A stretch of 64,000 bases of DNA from Paenibacillus sp. FSL M7-0420 (GTDB taxonomy: Bacteria; Bacillota; Bacilli; Paenibacillales; Paenibacillaceae), in the NCBI RefSeq assembly GCF_038002345.1, contig NZ_JBBOCJ010000001.1, positions 2,356,001 to 2,420,000 of the forward strand, read 5' to 3'. The position numbers and the translations under genes were made by a program. This document shows, piece after piece, positions 43,211-52,619 of the stretch. Below the pieces are notes generated by a model. That model saw nothing but the letters and a program-made list of their open reading frames with translations. It made no database searches and was not told the origin of the DNA. Position 1 is the first letter of the stretch; each line of letters begins with the position of its first letter.

Positions 43211-44347
43211 ATGAACTTGCTGCAAGCGCTATTCTTCCCGCCGGAGCAGCCCGGTGGTGTATCTTCTATGATTCCTTATCTCCAGGAACGCTTCCGGTCC
43301 AGCCGCTGGGAGATGGATTTGTTCTGGCTGCCCAAGCGCATCCGGGGCAAGGGACGCGAAGACATCGTCTTCGAGACCTTCGACTGGACAGTGTACGGCG
43401 AAAGTCCGGTTGTGCAAAAATACATTCAGACCTACCGGGATTACATTTGGTGGACCAAGCTGCGCATGAGCAAAAAATATGATCTGATCCATGCCCATCA
43501 TCCGATTGCCGGGCTGGCGATGAAGAGAATTTATCCTGATGTTCCCTTGATTCAGACGCTGCACTCCAGCTATGAGCGTGAATTGATTCTGAACGGGCTG
43601 ATCCGCGAGGGGGGGCTTGAGCATCAGTTCCTGGTCGCGATTTACCGGGAGCTGGAGCAGGTGAGTGACCGGCTGATGACGGTTTCGCGTGCTTTTGCCG
43701 ATTATGTAACTCCTTATATTGACCAGCCTGACAGCATTGGAGTCATTCCCAACGGATTCGATGAGAAGCGGTTCAAGCCTGTCCCGCATGAGAATGACAT
43801 TCCGCAGCTGGTCACGGTTACCCGTCTCGTACCGGCCAAAGGCATCGATATTCTGTTCAAGGCCTGTGCCGAGCTGAAGAAGCGGGGGCATGAATATGTG
43901 CTGCATATCATCGGGGACGGACCGAGCCGGGCGGAGCTGGAGCAGCTTGCGCAGAAGCTGGGCATCTATAATGAGACTATTTTTTACGGCTATACGCTGC
44001 ATCCTGAGGAATTCATGCCGTTCTTCGATATCTTCGTATTGCCTTCGCGGGCGGAGGCGTTCGGTTCGGTGTTTGCCGAGGCTGCGCTGAGCTGTCTGGC
44101 GCTGGTCGGGACGAATGTGGGCGGTATTCCCGAGCAGATTGAGGACGGGGTGAACGGGCTGCTGGTGAATCCGGATGATGAGCTGGGACTGGCGGATGCC
44201 CTGGAAAAAGTAATCACGGACCCCGGCTACCGCTATGAGCTGTCGCGTTCGGCCTGGGATAAAGCAAAGAGCCTCTACTCCCTGACCCGTGTAGCCAATG
44301 AGCTGAAGAAAACCTATCTGCAGTTCCAGCCGGGAATGAAGGGGTGA
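43211..44347 (+). CDS. Glycosyltransferase family 4 protein
   Basis: This 378-residue GT-B fold enzyme has an N-terminal acceptor domain (FFPPEQPGGVSSMIPYL, DLIHAHHPIAGL) and a C-terminal donor domain with VTRLVPAKGIDIL, HIIGDGPSRAELE and the E-x7-E motif in FVLPSRAEAFGSVFAEAALS. It transfers a sugar from a nucleotide-sugar donor with retention; the acceptor is unknown. It stands alone among non-glycan genes and is followed after 4 bp by yhaO, so it is co-transcribed with a DNA-repair pair, which is unexpected. Confidence 0.88.
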   Translation: MNLLQALFFPPEQPGGVSSMIPYLQERFRSSRWEMDLFWLPKRIRGKGREDIVFETFDWTVYGESPVVQKYIQTYRDYIWWTKLRMSKKYDLIHAHHPIAGLAMKRIYPDVPLIQTLHSSYERELILNGLIREGGLEHQFLVAIYRELEQVSDRLMTVSRAFADYVTPYIDQPDSIGVIPNGFDEKRFKPVPHENDIPQLVTVTRLVPAKGIDILFKACAELKKRGHEYVLHIIGDGPSRAELEQLAQKLGIYNETIFYGYTLHPEEFMPFFDIFVLPSRAEAFGSVFAEAALSCLALVGTNVGGIPEQIEDGVNGLLVNPDDELGLADALEKVITDPGYRYELSRSAWDKAKSLYSLTRVANELKKTYLQFQPGMKG

Positions 44348-44351
44348 GGCT

Positions 44352-45836
44352 ATGATTCCTTTTCGTTTCCTGCATGCTGCGGATCTGCATCTGGACAGCC
44401 GGTTCGCCGGTCTGTCCCATCTCCCGCAGGATATCCGCTCCTATCTCCGGGAGTCCACCTTCGCCGCCCTCGGGCGGCTTGTTGGCGTAGCCATCCTGCA
44501 AAAGGTAGATTTCGTAGTCATTAGCGGCGACGTCTACGATGTCTCAGATGCTTCGCTTCAGGGGCAGCTCCGGTTCCGGGAGGCCCTGGAGGAACTTGGA
44601 CGCCACGGGATTCAGGCGTTCCTGATCCACGGTAACCATGATCCGCTGGACGGCCCGCGCCTTAGTTCGGCACCGCCTGCCCATGTTACGGTATTCGGCG
44701 GCAGTGAGCCAGAGCACGTGACCGCCCGCCGCAGGGAAGACGGACGGGAGGTAGCTGTGGTTAGCGGCATCTCCTACCTGACCTCCAAAGTGACAGAGAA
44801 TACAGCTCTGCGCTTCAGCCGCCAGCCGGGCAGCAGCCTGTTCCATATCGCCCTGCTGCATGGCAATGTGGACGGGGATCTCCAGCATGAGACGTACTCC
44901 CCGTGCACCCGGAAGGATCTGATCGGCAGGGGCTATGACTATTGGGCGCTCGGGCATATTCATAAGCGGAGTATTCTGCATGAGCATCCGCCTATCGTCT
45001 ATCCGGGCAATATTCAAGGGAGAAGCATTAAGGAGACCGGGCCAAAGGGCTGTTATACAGTTGATGTCAATGCAGAGGGGGGAGTCCGGCTGGATTTCCA
45101 TGAACTGGACAGTGTGCGCTGGCAGGTCCGCGAGCTCTCTATTGATGGGCTCACTGACGAGGCCGAGTGGACCTTCGCTGTAGAGAATGCAGTGGAGGAT
45201 ATCCGCAGCGAGACCCCGCAGATGATGTCTGTGGTCAGGTTCCGCCTGACGGGGCGGGGCGATATACATAAGGTGCTGGCGGAGAAGGGGGCGGCGGATG
45301 ACCTGCTCACCGAGCTGCAGCGGCGGGAAGCTGTGCGTGCGGTGCGCAAGGAATATGCAGGCTTGGTCTGGACGGAAGGCTTCTCCATCGAAACGGGACT
45401 TGCGGTTGACCGTGAGCACTTGCTTCTGGAGGACAGCTTCCTGGGTGAAATGCTGCGGCTTGCCGAACACAGTGGCGGGAATGCCGCAGAATTGGACGAG
45501 CTGGTCGCTACTGCGCTGAGACCGATGATGGAGAATCAGGAGCTGCGCAGGCTGCTATTATCCGTAGGCCCCGAGGAGAAACAGGAATGGCTTAGAGGTG
45601 CAGCGGAGCTGGGCATCACATTACTTAGCGGACTGGAAGAGTCTGGCGGGGCGCAGCTGAATGCTGCGGAAGAAGGCAAGGACCGGTCTGCTGAGGGCAG
45701 TGAAGCATTCATGGAAGGATCTGGACTGTTGGCGGGAGGGAAGACGAAGGATACTGACGGATGGGTGATGAATAGGGCCGCTGCTGCGGATGCAGGAGAC
45801 GGCGATGGACAGCAAGGCCGGGAGGTAGAGGAATGA
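44352..45836 (+). CDS. yhaO: DNA repair exonuclease, SbcD/Mre11-like (YhaO)
   Basis: This 494-residue calcineurin-like phosphoesterase has motifs FLHAADLHLDSRF, VISGDVYD, IHGNHDPL, LLHGNVDG and GHIHKRS, the full dimetal set of Mre11/SbcD nucleases. The C-terminal ~60 residues are acidic, Gly-rich and low in complexity. It is predicted to work with the SMC-like ATPase encoded next, whose start overlaps its stop by ATGA, in DNA end processing. Bacillus YhaO/YhaN is the matching pair. Confidence 0.92.
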   Translation: MIPFRFLHAADLHLDSRFAGLSHLPQDIRSYLRESTFAALGRLVGVAILQKVDFVVISGDVYDVSDASLQGQLRFREALEELGRHGIQAFLIHGNHDPLDGPRLSSAPPAHVTVFGGSEPEHVTARRREDGREVAVVSGISYLTSKVTENTALRFSRQPGSSLFHIALLHGNVDGDLQHETYSPCTRKDLIGRGYDYWALGHIHKRSILHEHPPIVYPGNIQGRSIKETGPKGCYTVDVNAEGGVRLDFHELDSVRWQVRELSIDGLTDEAEWTFAVENAVEDIRSETPQMMSVVRFRLTGRGDIHKVLAEKGAADDLLTELQRREAVRAVRKEYAGLVWTEGFSIETGLAVDREHLLLEDSFLGEMLRLAEHSGGNAAELDELVATALRPMMENQELRRLLLSVGPEEKQEWLRGAAELGITLLSGLEESGGAQLNAAEEGKDRSAEGSEAFMEGSGLLAGGKTKDTDGWVMNRAAAADAGDGDGQQGREVEE

Positions 45837-48800
45837 AGATCGATTCATTGCGGATAGGCGGCTACGGAAGGCTGGTTCAGCGGGAGATCGGACTGAATGA
45901 AGGGGTCACGGTTCTGTTCGGACGCAACGAGGCTGGTAAAAGCACGACCCTGCAGTTCATCCGTGCCATGCTGTACGGCATCCCCGGCCGGGGAAATCCG
46001 GCTGAACGGTACGAGCCGCTGCAAGGGGGGACGCACGGCGGGGTGCTGGAAGCAAGGGATGAGTCTGGCGCATTATGGACTATCCGCCGGTATGCATCCG
46101 GCGGCGCGGGGCCGGGCAGAGCAGAGAAGCTGCATATTGCACTCAGCCATCCGGATGGCCGCACGGAGGAGCTGAATCAGGCGGAGCTGGAGCGGCGTCT
46201 GCTTGGCGGCATCTCCCGGAGTATGTTCCGCCAGCTGTTCGCTGTCTCGCTTGACGAGCTGCAGGAGCTGGGTGCCTTGCAGTCCGGGGAAATGAGCAGC
46301 TACCTGTTCCATGCCGGGATGGGCGGCGGCGGGGAGATTATGCGGGCAGAGAAGCGTCTGGTTCAGGAGGCCGAGAAGCTCTACAAGCCGCGCGGCAAGG
46401 TCCAGGAGGCGGCCAGGATTCTGCAGTCTATCGGGAAGCTGGAGCAGGAGGTAGCGGAGAGCCGCTCTTATCTGCCGAGATATAACGGGAACACTCTGGC
46501 TCTGGAAGCTGCGGAGCAGCAGCTGGAGCAGATGAAGCTGGACCGCGAGCTTGCCGGAACATGGCTGATGAAGCTGCGCAAGGCACAGGACATCCGGGAG
46601 CTGTGGCTGAAATGGAGCGAAGGCCGGCTGGAGCTGGAGGAGCTTCCTGTGATTGCATCGTTCCCGGATAACGGGGCGGAACGCTGGAGGTCACTTACAG
46701 CCGATCTGCGCAGCTTGCAGGGCGCAGCGTTCCGGCTGGAACGGCTGACGGCGGAGCTTACCGCAGAGCTTGCGGCGAATCCGCCCGATCCTCTGCTTGC
46801 GGAGCAGGGGCCTGCGCTCGAAGCGCTGGACCGCAGCCGCAGCAGCTATGAGGACAAGCGGGCGGAGCAGCAGCGGCTTGACGCGGAGCTGACGGCTCTG
46901 CAGGAGCAGCTGAAACGCCTGCTGCGCAGCATTGGCGCAGGCTGGGACACCGCAGCGCTTGCGAGCTTCACCCCGGCCGCCGCGGACCGGGAGGCCGCGC
47001 GGCGTTACGCCGCCTCCTTTGCCGGGTATGACCGGCAAATGGAGACCCGGGGCGCGGAGCTGCTGAGCCTCCGCGCCCGCAAGGCCGCCGCCGCCGCTGC
47101 GCTGCAGGCGGCTGAGCGCCTGCTGGCGCAGGAGCACGCCAGCGGCGCAGCGGACTTCGCGGGCCTAGCTGCGCGCAGCCCGCGTGAACTGGTGCAGCTC
47201 TGGGACGAGCTGCAGCAGGCCGCCGAGCGCTGGCGCGAAGCGCAGCTCGGCCCGGAGGGCGGCGCGGCAGCTCCGCGCCGCCAGGGCCCCGCCGGGGGCA
47301 GCCGCCCCGGCGTGAACGGGCGCCGTGCGGCACGCTACCGGCGCTTCCTGCAGGCGGGCGCAGCGCTTACGCTGCTGCTGCCGCCTGCGCTGTGGCTGAC
47401 CGGCGCACCGCCGGTCAGCGTATGGTCCGCGCTCGGCCTGCTGGCCGCAGCGGACCTGTGGCTCTGGGCCGCCCTGCGCGCAGCGGGGGCGGCGGTTTCC
47501 CCGCCGGAGCCGGGCGGCGGGGCGGCAGGCAAGGCCGCAGCGGAGATGCTGCGGCTGCGCGGGCAGCTGCTCTCCGCTGCGGAGCGGGAGAGCAGCAAGG
47601 CGTCCAGCCCTGACGCAGGCGGGCTGGAGGCCGGGATGCGCGAGCTGCGCCGGCTGATGGAGGCCTGGGGCACCTGGCGCCAGCGCGTAGACCGGCAGGC
47701 GGCTGAGGCCGAGGCCTGCCGGACGGAGCTTGAGCGGCTGAGCGGACAGGAGCAGGTGCTGACCGGCGAGCTGGAGGAAGCGGAGGCCCGCTTCACAGAG
47801 CTGGCGGCGGGCTACGAAGAATGGCTGCGTCAGCGGAGACTCCCCGAAGGGCTGTCCCCGGACGGCCTGCCGGATATTTTCGCCCTGGCAGAGCAGGGCC
47901 ATGAGCTGCTGCGCCAGGAGGCCAAATGGTCTGCGCGGCTTAGCGGCCTGGCGGCGGAATGTGCGCTCTATGAACAGGAAGGGCTGAAGCTGTTTGCAGC
48001 TGCCGGGACCGGACGGCCAGAGACTATTTCCTTTATTGCTGATCAGCAATCGCTACCGGCTTCTCCGCTTACTGATCAACACCAACTACCCGCAACCAAC
48101 CCTGCTGCCCAACACACAGCCGCAACTCCAGCGGCTCCCCGCCACCCCACACCAGCCGCCCTATTAACCTGGCTGGAGCTGCGGAAGCGGGAGTGGGATC
48201 AGCTGAAGGCGGAGCTGCTGCGCAGAGAGAGTGTGGAGGCGCGGCTGGCTGAAGTCCGGGAGGAGCTGGCAGCGAATCACAGGGAGCAGGCGGAATTGAA
48301 CCTGCGCTGCTCGAAGCTGCTGGAGGAAGGCGGTGCTGAGGACGGCGAGCAGTTCCTGCGCCGTTCATCGGCGTGGCTGAGGCGGATAGAGGTTACGCGG
48401 TCCGTGCGTCAAGCGGAACTGGCGATGTTCAGCGGATGGGATGACGAAGGCCGGGCAGAGCTGCTGAGTCTGCTCACGCATCTGGACGCCGGGCGGCTTG
48501 CGCAAGAGCGTCAGGCCGCGGAAGAAGCGGCGGCCGAGCTTGAAGAGGAACGCAGCGCACTGCTTGAGCAGCGCGGCAAGCTGCTGCAGGAACGGGAAGC
48601 ATTGACGAAGCGCGGCAAGGAAGATACTGCGCTCCAGCAGCTGGAGGAACAGCGGGCGGCACTGCGTAATCTGGCCGGGCAATATGCGGTAACGGCGCTG
48701 GCGGCCGAGCTGATGGGCCGGACACGCCGGATCTATGAGCAGGAGAAGCAGCCGCAGGTGCTGCAGCTGGCCTCCGTGTATTTCGCGAAGCTCACGCACG

Positions 48801-49141
48801 GGGAATACCGCCGGATCGTGATGACGCTGGGGCATAAAGAGCTGAAGGCTGAACATAAGGATGCCGGACTGCTGGACAGCGGGCTGCTCAGCCGGGGAAC
48901 TGCGGAGCAGCTGTATCTGGCAATCCGGCTGGCCCTGGCAGAAACGATGAGCAGCAAGGTGAATCTGCCGCTGTTCTTCGATGATCTGTTCGTGAACTTC
49001 GATGAACACCGGCTTCACGCAGCCCTGGCTCTGCTTGGCGAGCTGTCGGCTTCCCGGCAGATCGTCATGATGACCTGCCACCGCCATGTCGCTGAAGCCG
49101 TGGCGGGCATCATTCCTGCCGCAGCCATTATTTCCGTGTAG
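45833..49141 (+). CDS. yhaN: SbcC/Rad50-like ATPase with central membrane-like segment (YhaN)
   Basis: This 1102-residue protein has Walker A FGRNEAGKSTT at the N-terminus, long coiled-coil arms very rich in Ala, Glu, Leu and Arg, and a C-terminal signature and Walker B region (LLSRGTAEQLYLAIRLALAE and PLFFDDLFVNFDEHR). In the middle (about residues 503-550) two hydrophobic segments interrupt the coiled coil, as reported for YhaN-type proteins. Residues about 730-775 form a Pro/Thr/Gln/His-rich insert of different composition. It is the partner ATPase of YhaO. The central part is extremely GC-rich. The 3' end overlaps the convergent ykvI-like gene by 14 bp. Confidence 0.92.
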   Translation: MKIDSLRIGGYGRLVQREIGLNEGVTVLFGRNEAGKSTTLQFIRAMLYGIPGRGNPAERYEPLQGGTHGGVLEARDESGALWTIRRYASGGAGPGRAEKLHIALSHPDGRTEELNQAELERRLLGGISRSMFRQLFAVSLDELQELGALQSGEMSSYLFHAGMGGGGEIMRAEKRLVQEAEKLYKPRGKVQEAARILQSIGKLEQEVAESRSYLPRYNGNTLALEAAEQQLEQMKLDRELAGTWLMKLRKAQDIRELWLKWSEGRLELEELPVIASFPDNGAERWRSLTADLRSLQGAAFRLERLTAELTAELAANPPDPLLAEQGPALEALDRSRSSYEDKRAEQQRLDAELTALQEQLKRLLRSIGAGWDTAALASFTPAAADREAARRYAASFAGYDRQMETRGAELLSLRARKAAAAAALQAAERLLAQEHASGAADFAGLAARSPRELVQLWDELQQAAERWREAQLGPEGGAAAPRRQGPAGGSRPGVNGRRAARYRRFLQAGAALTLLLPPALWLTGAPPVSVWSALGLLAAADLWLWAALRAAGAAVSPPEPGGGAAGKAAAEMLRLRGQLLSAAERESSKASSPDAGGLEAGMRELRRLMEAWGTWRQRVDRQAAEAEACRTELERLSGQEQVLTGELEEAEARFTELAAGYEEWLRQRRLPEGLSPDGLPDIFALAEQGHELLRQEAKWSARLSGLAAECALYEQEGLKLFAAAGTGRPETISFIADQQSLPASPLTDQHQLPATNPAAQHTAATPAAPRHPTPAALLTWLELRKREWDQLKAELLRRESVEARLAEVREELAANHREQAELNLRCSKLLEEGGAEDGEQFLRRSSAWLRRIEVTRSVRQAELAMFSGWDDEGRAELLSLLTHLDAGRLAQERQAAEEAAAELEEERSALLEQRGKLLQEREALTKRGKEDTALQQLEEQRAALRNLAGQYAVTALAAELMGRTRRIYEQEKQPQVLQLASVYFAKLTHGEYRRIVMTLGHKELKAEHKDAGLLDSGLLSRGTAEQLYLAIRLALAETMSSKVNLPLFFDDLFVNFDEHRLHAALALLGELSASRQIVMMTCHRHVAEAVAGIIPAAAIISV

Positions 49142-50261
49142 GCCGGATCGCAGGCTTGATGCTGACAATGGTGATTCCCTGCTTCTTGCCGCCCGCTCCT
49201 CCTGCGGGCGGCTTGCCCTGCCCCGGCGGCGGAGACATAGGGGAGCGCACCAGCATGACCACCCATATCAGACACAGCGCGCCGAAGATCGGGTAGAAGA
49301 TGCCCAGCAGCGAGCTGAAGCCGAATTGGCTGAACACATAGCAGATCAGCATCAGCAGCGGGGCGACAAGCGCAGGGGCGACCGGGAGCCGCTGCTGGAG
49401 CTGTACGCTTACCCCATAGATACCGGCGACGAAGGTGCTGAAGATTTCCATGAAGATCAGCAGCAAGAAGACCATCTGCACCACCGGACCCAGCCGGATG
49501 GCGATGCTTCCCATCGGAATCTCGAACTGCAGGATACCCGGCATCTGCGAGCTCATGGCAAAATGGGCCGCCAGCAGCATGAACCCGATGCCCGCTCCGC
49601 CCAGAATCCCGCCGCGCACCAGCGCACGTTCGTCATCCGTATGACGGGCCAGCGGAACCAGCACTGCCTGGGCCATGCCAAGGTTGAACGAAGTATAGAG
49701 CAGCGGAGAGATCCAGGCATTGATGCCGCTGTGATCCGTGGGCAGGAAGAGGAAGCGGTCGGCTCCCGGAACGCCCAGCGTATTACAGACAAGGATTAGC
49801 GACAAAGTAAGCATCAGGGGCACCACCAGGCTGTTGATCTGCAGAATTCCGGAAATGCCGCGCTTCAGCAGCAAGTAAGATCCGAGGATCGTCAGAAGCA
49901 GCCCCGCCTGATAGGGGAGGCTGAGATGCTCCTTGAAGATCGCCCCGGCGCCTGCCAGCATGATGCTGTTCACCCCGATCAGAATAATCATGGTGAACAG
50001 GCTGATGATGGTCCCGGCCTTGGCGCCGAACAGGTGGCGGTTGAAATCCTCATACGAGTCCGCAGAGATTTTCCGGGCGATGATCATCATTTTGGTGCCC
50101 AGCCAGATAAAGAGAGCGGCAGAGAATAGAATCGTCAGCAGCGCCCAGTGGCCGTATCTGGTGAAAAAACGGAGGATTTCCTGGCCGGTAGCGAATCCGG
50201 CGCCGACAATGGTGCCAATATAAGTAAAAGCGATCTGTAATGTGCGGACATGTGACTTCAT
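49128..50261 (-). CDS. YkvI-family membrane protein (APC-like fold)
   Basis: This protein of about 377 residues has 10 hydrophobic helices, beginning TYIGTIVGAGFATGQEILRFF, the helix-1 glycine-rich pattern of APC-superfamily transporters. It matches the YkvI family of uncharacterised transporters. The C-terminal tail is cytoplasmic and rich in Gly/Pro/Lys. ATG 50261 is preceded by AAGGAGG and a six-base spacer; the longer frame to 50336 has no ribosome site. It is convergent with, and overlapping, yhaN. Confidence 0.88.
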   Translation of the reverse strand: MKSHVRTLQIAFTYIGTIVGAGFATGQEILRFFTRYGHWALLTILFSAALFIWLGTKMMIIARKISADSYEDFNRHLFGAKAGTIISLFTMIILIGVNSIMLAGAGAIFKEHLSLPYQAGLLLTILGSYLLLKRGISGILQINSLVVPLMLTLSLILVCNTLGVPGADRFLFLPTDHSGINAWISPLLYTSFNLGMAQAVLVPLARHTDDERALVRGGILGGAGIGFMLLAAHFAMSSQMPGILQFEIPMGSIAIRLGPVVQMVFLLLIFMEIFSTFVAGIYGVSVQLQQRLPVAPALVAPLLMLICYVFSQFGFSSLLGIFYPIFGALCLIWVVMLVRSPMSPPPGQGKPPAGGAGGKKQGITIVSIKPAIRPTRK

Positions 50262-50459
50262 GCTTAGCCTCCTTATGAATGCTGCGAAGTTTACAATCGC
50301 GGGGCCTGCAAGGATATAGCCTTGTGTAGTCCGCATAGTACAGGTTATGATGAGGAACAGAGGGACATGACTTCCGCCTGGACGAACAGGTGCGATTTCG
50401 GTGGAACGTCTGCAACAAATAAATTCTTATATTTTTATTAAGGGTAATGGAGGTTTACA

Positions 50460-51032
50460 ATGATGGAAGTATTGAAACAGCGGATATTGGAGGAAGGCGT
50501 AGTCGTCTCGGATCAGGTGCTGAAGCTGGACGGACTGCTTAACCACCAGGTCGATCCGATGCTGACGATGGAAATGGGACGGGAATTTGCCCGCAGATTT
50601 GCTGAGGCTGGAGTTACTCGCGTAGTGACTGTGGAATCCTCGGGGATTGCCGTGGCATTTGCCACCGCTTATGAGATGAAGGTACCGCTGGTGTTTGCCC
50701 GGCGCAAAAAAACGCTGCTGGCTGATCCCGATGCTCTGTGCGAACGGGTTCCATCTTTTACCAAAGGGATTGTTACGGACATTATGCTGTCCCGCCAGTT
50801 CATCTCGGAGGATGACAAAATCCTCTTCATCGATGATATTATCGCCAACGGCGACGCGGCGCGCGGCTTGATCAAGATTATCCAGCGTTCCGGCGCTGAA
50901 CTGGTGGGTCTTGGCGTAGTGGTCGAAAAAAGCTTCCAGGCAGGCGCCCGTACGATCCGGGAACAGGGAATCCGTCTGGAGTCTCTTGTTGATATCACCT
51001 CTCTTAATGACGGGACCATTGTTTTTGGATAA
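50460..51032 (+). CDS. xpt: Xanthine phosphoribosyltransferase
   Basis: This 190-residue type I PRTase has the PRPP-binding motif ILFIDDIIANGDAARG and the xanthine-enzyme pattern DGLLNHQVDP and VESSGIAVAFATAYEM. It salvages xanthine to XMP. In Bacillus, xpt is usually preceded by a purine riboswitch and followed by pbuX; neither is visible here, and the 198-bp upstream region shows no guanine-aptamer pattern. GGAGG precedes tandem ATG codons; the first is used here. Confidence 0.95.
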   Translation: MMEVLKQRILEEGVVVSDQVLKLDGLLNHQVDPMLTMEMGREFARRFAEAGVTRVVTVESSGIAVAFATAYEMKVPLVFARRKKTLLADPDALCERVPSFTKGIVTDIMLSRQFISEDDKILFIDDIIANGDAARGLIKIIQRSGAELVGLGVVVEKSFQAGARTIREQGIRLESLVDITSLNDGTIVFG

Positions 51033-51140
51033 GGCTGAAGTGACAATAACCGGAACATAGCCTATTTTTCAAACATCTGCTTTTCACCCTATAAGTTTTC
51101 CTTTATAATAAAAATTAGACATGAGAGAGGAGGCGTCACA

Positions 51141-51458
51141 ATGGGGAATGAACCGGTGACAGAGCAATTTTTTATTGATAAACTAACCGAGGCTAAGGAT
51201 CACTTCGAACGTGCGCTGGATTGCAAACACACGGAGTTCGACGATTTGTATCCCTATATGATCGAACATCCTCAGTTTTTCTGGTACAAACGTTATGTTG
51301 CTTGGTCGGAGCTGTTGACAATCACAAGTTTGTGTGAAGAGCTGTCATATAGCTGGAGACAGACATTCACAGAGCATCAGGTTGAATATCTGGAACAACG
51401 TGTGATGTCCGCTAAAGTTCTTGACTTCTGGTTTGAGAAGAATGAAGCGCTGATATAG
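51141..51458 (+). CDS. Small hypothetical protein
   Basis: This 105-residue acidic soluble protein is rich in aromatic residues (YPYMIEHPQFFWYKRYVAW, SYSWRQTFTEHQVEYLEQR) with probable all-helical structure. GAGGAGG lies well placed before the ATG. It is monocistronic, with a terminator at 51497-51528. No family was recognised. Confidence 0.7.
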   Translation: MGNEPVTEQFFIDKLTEAKDHFERALDCKHTEFDDLYPYMIEHPQFFWYKRYVAWSELLTITSLCEELSYSWRQTFTEHQVEYLEQRVMSAKVLDFWFEKNEALI

Positions 51459-51496
51459 GAACTTCGTAAGATATACAGATTGCTTTGAACGTAACT

Positions 51497-51528
51497 AGAC
51501 CCGGATGATTCTCATTTGGGTCTTTTTC
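51497..51528 (+). terminator. Rho-independent terminator
   Basis: AGACCC (51497-51502) pairs with GGGTCT (51518-51523), with partial extension in the loop. It is followed by five T. Confidence 0.75.
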
Positions 51529-51587
51529 ATGACCGGATACAGGGTGAAATTGGACAAGCTAAGCACAGAGAGGGGAGCAAGAATACT

Positions 51588-51809
51588 ATGATCAGCGATG
51601 AACAATTGGATGCTTACCGGATCTCCGGGGAAAAGATACGCGTGGTGCGGGACGGGCTGGAGAGTAATGATGTGAGGGGGATCGTGCTGGCCTGGGATGA
51701 GTCCCAGGTAATGATCCGCCGACCTAATAAGCGGGTGGTTAAGCTGGACCGGGGCTATCTGTATCAGCCGTTCAGTGAGCCAAGACCAAAGACCGATACT
51801 GCGGAGTAA
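51588..51809 (+). CDS. Small hypothetical protein, SH3-like pattern
   Basis: This 73-residue protein reads as a run of short beta-strands (KIRVVRDGLESNDVRGIVLA, DESQVMIRRPNKRVVKLDRG), consistent with a small barrel such as an SH3-like domain. The chosen ATG follows AGGGGAG by ten bases; the longer frame to 51516 overlaps the upstream terminator. It is followed after 18 bp by the SDR gene and is probably the first gene of that operon. Function unknown. Confidence 0.65.
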   Translation: MISDEQLDAYRISGEKIRVVRDGLESNDVRGIVLAWDESQVMIRRPNKRVVKLDRGYLYQPFSEPRPKTDTAE

Positions 51810-51827
51810 GCGGATTAGGAGGGAACC

Positions 51828-52619
51828 ATGAGCCATCTTCATAAAATATCAATTGTCACAGGAGGCGCAAACGGAATTGGACGCTGCATCACCCAGGAAT
51901 TACTGAAGGCTGGAGCAGTGGTTGCCTGCATCGACACAGATCTTGCCGCCGGACGCTGGCTGGAGGCCAAGTATGGAAGAGAGCGGCTGTTCTTTTATCA
52001 GGGAGACATTGCGGAGCAGTCCGTGCTGGACGATTTCACCGCACAGGTAATCAGCCGCTACGGACAGGTGGATTACCTGATTAACAATGCCTGTATCAGC
52101 CGTAAAGGGCTGCAATCAGAATGCAGCTATGAGGATTTTGAGTATGTGCAGCGGATCGGAGTGACAGCGCCTTATTATCTGACGCTGCGGCTTAAGCCGC
52201 ATTTTACCCAAGGAGCCTCTATTGTGAATATCTCCTCCAGCCGGGAGCGGATGTCACAGCCGGATACCGAGAGCTATACTGCAGCCAAAGGCGGGATCGG
52301 TGCATTGACTCATGCCCTTAGTGTAAGTCTTAGCGGTAAAGTGCGGGTTAATGCAATCAGCCCGGGTTGGATTGATACCACCGCTTATCACGGTACAGAG
52401 GAATCGGCGGAGCCGATTCATACAGAGCCGGATCGGCTGCAGCATCCTGCGGGACGGGTAGGAACTCCGGCGGATATCGCAGGCATGGTGCTGTTCCTGT
52501 GCAGTGAGTCTGCGGGATTCATAACGGGCGAGAATATGACAATCGATGGCGGGATGGGCAAGCAGATGATTTACCACGGAGACGAGGGCTGGACCTACCA
52601 CCCTGGAGGGCAATCATGA
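51828..52619 (+). CDS. SDR family oxidoreductase
   Basis: This 263-residue classical short-chain dehydrogenase has the cofactor motif TGGANGIG (11-18), an acidic Asp36 after strand 2 (CIDTD) favouring NAD(H), NNAC at 86-89, and the catalytic Ser138, Tyr150 and Lys154. The substrate cannot be inferred. GGAGG precedes the ATG, and the stop overlaps the AlkZ-related gene by ATGA. Confidence 0.9.
   Translation: MSHLHKISIVTGGANGIGRCITQELLKAGAVVACIDTDLAAGRWLEAKYGRERLFFYQGDIAEQSVLDDFTAQVISRYGQVDYLINNACISRKGLQSECSYEDFEYVQRIGVTAPYYLTLRLKPHFTQGASIVNISSSRERMSQPDTESYTAAKGGIGALTHALSVSLSGKVRVNAISPGWIDTTAYHGTEESAEPIHTEPDRLQHPAGRVGTPADIAGMVLFLCSESAGFITGENMTIDGGMGKQMIYHGDEGWTYHPGGQS

Noticed and set aside
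47165..48049. Long ORFs on the minus strand within yhaN
   Set aside because: Very GC-rich DNA leaves all frames open. The Arg/Pro/Ala-rich products have no motif, and the plus frame has YhaN motifs at both ends.
50262..50459. Purine riboswitch upstream of xpt
   Set aside because: Expected by analogy with B. subtilis, but the aptamer's conserved core and P1 stem were not found.
51516..51587. N-terminal extension of the small SH3-like ORF
   Set aside because: It overlaps the terminator of the preceding gene and has no ribosome site.
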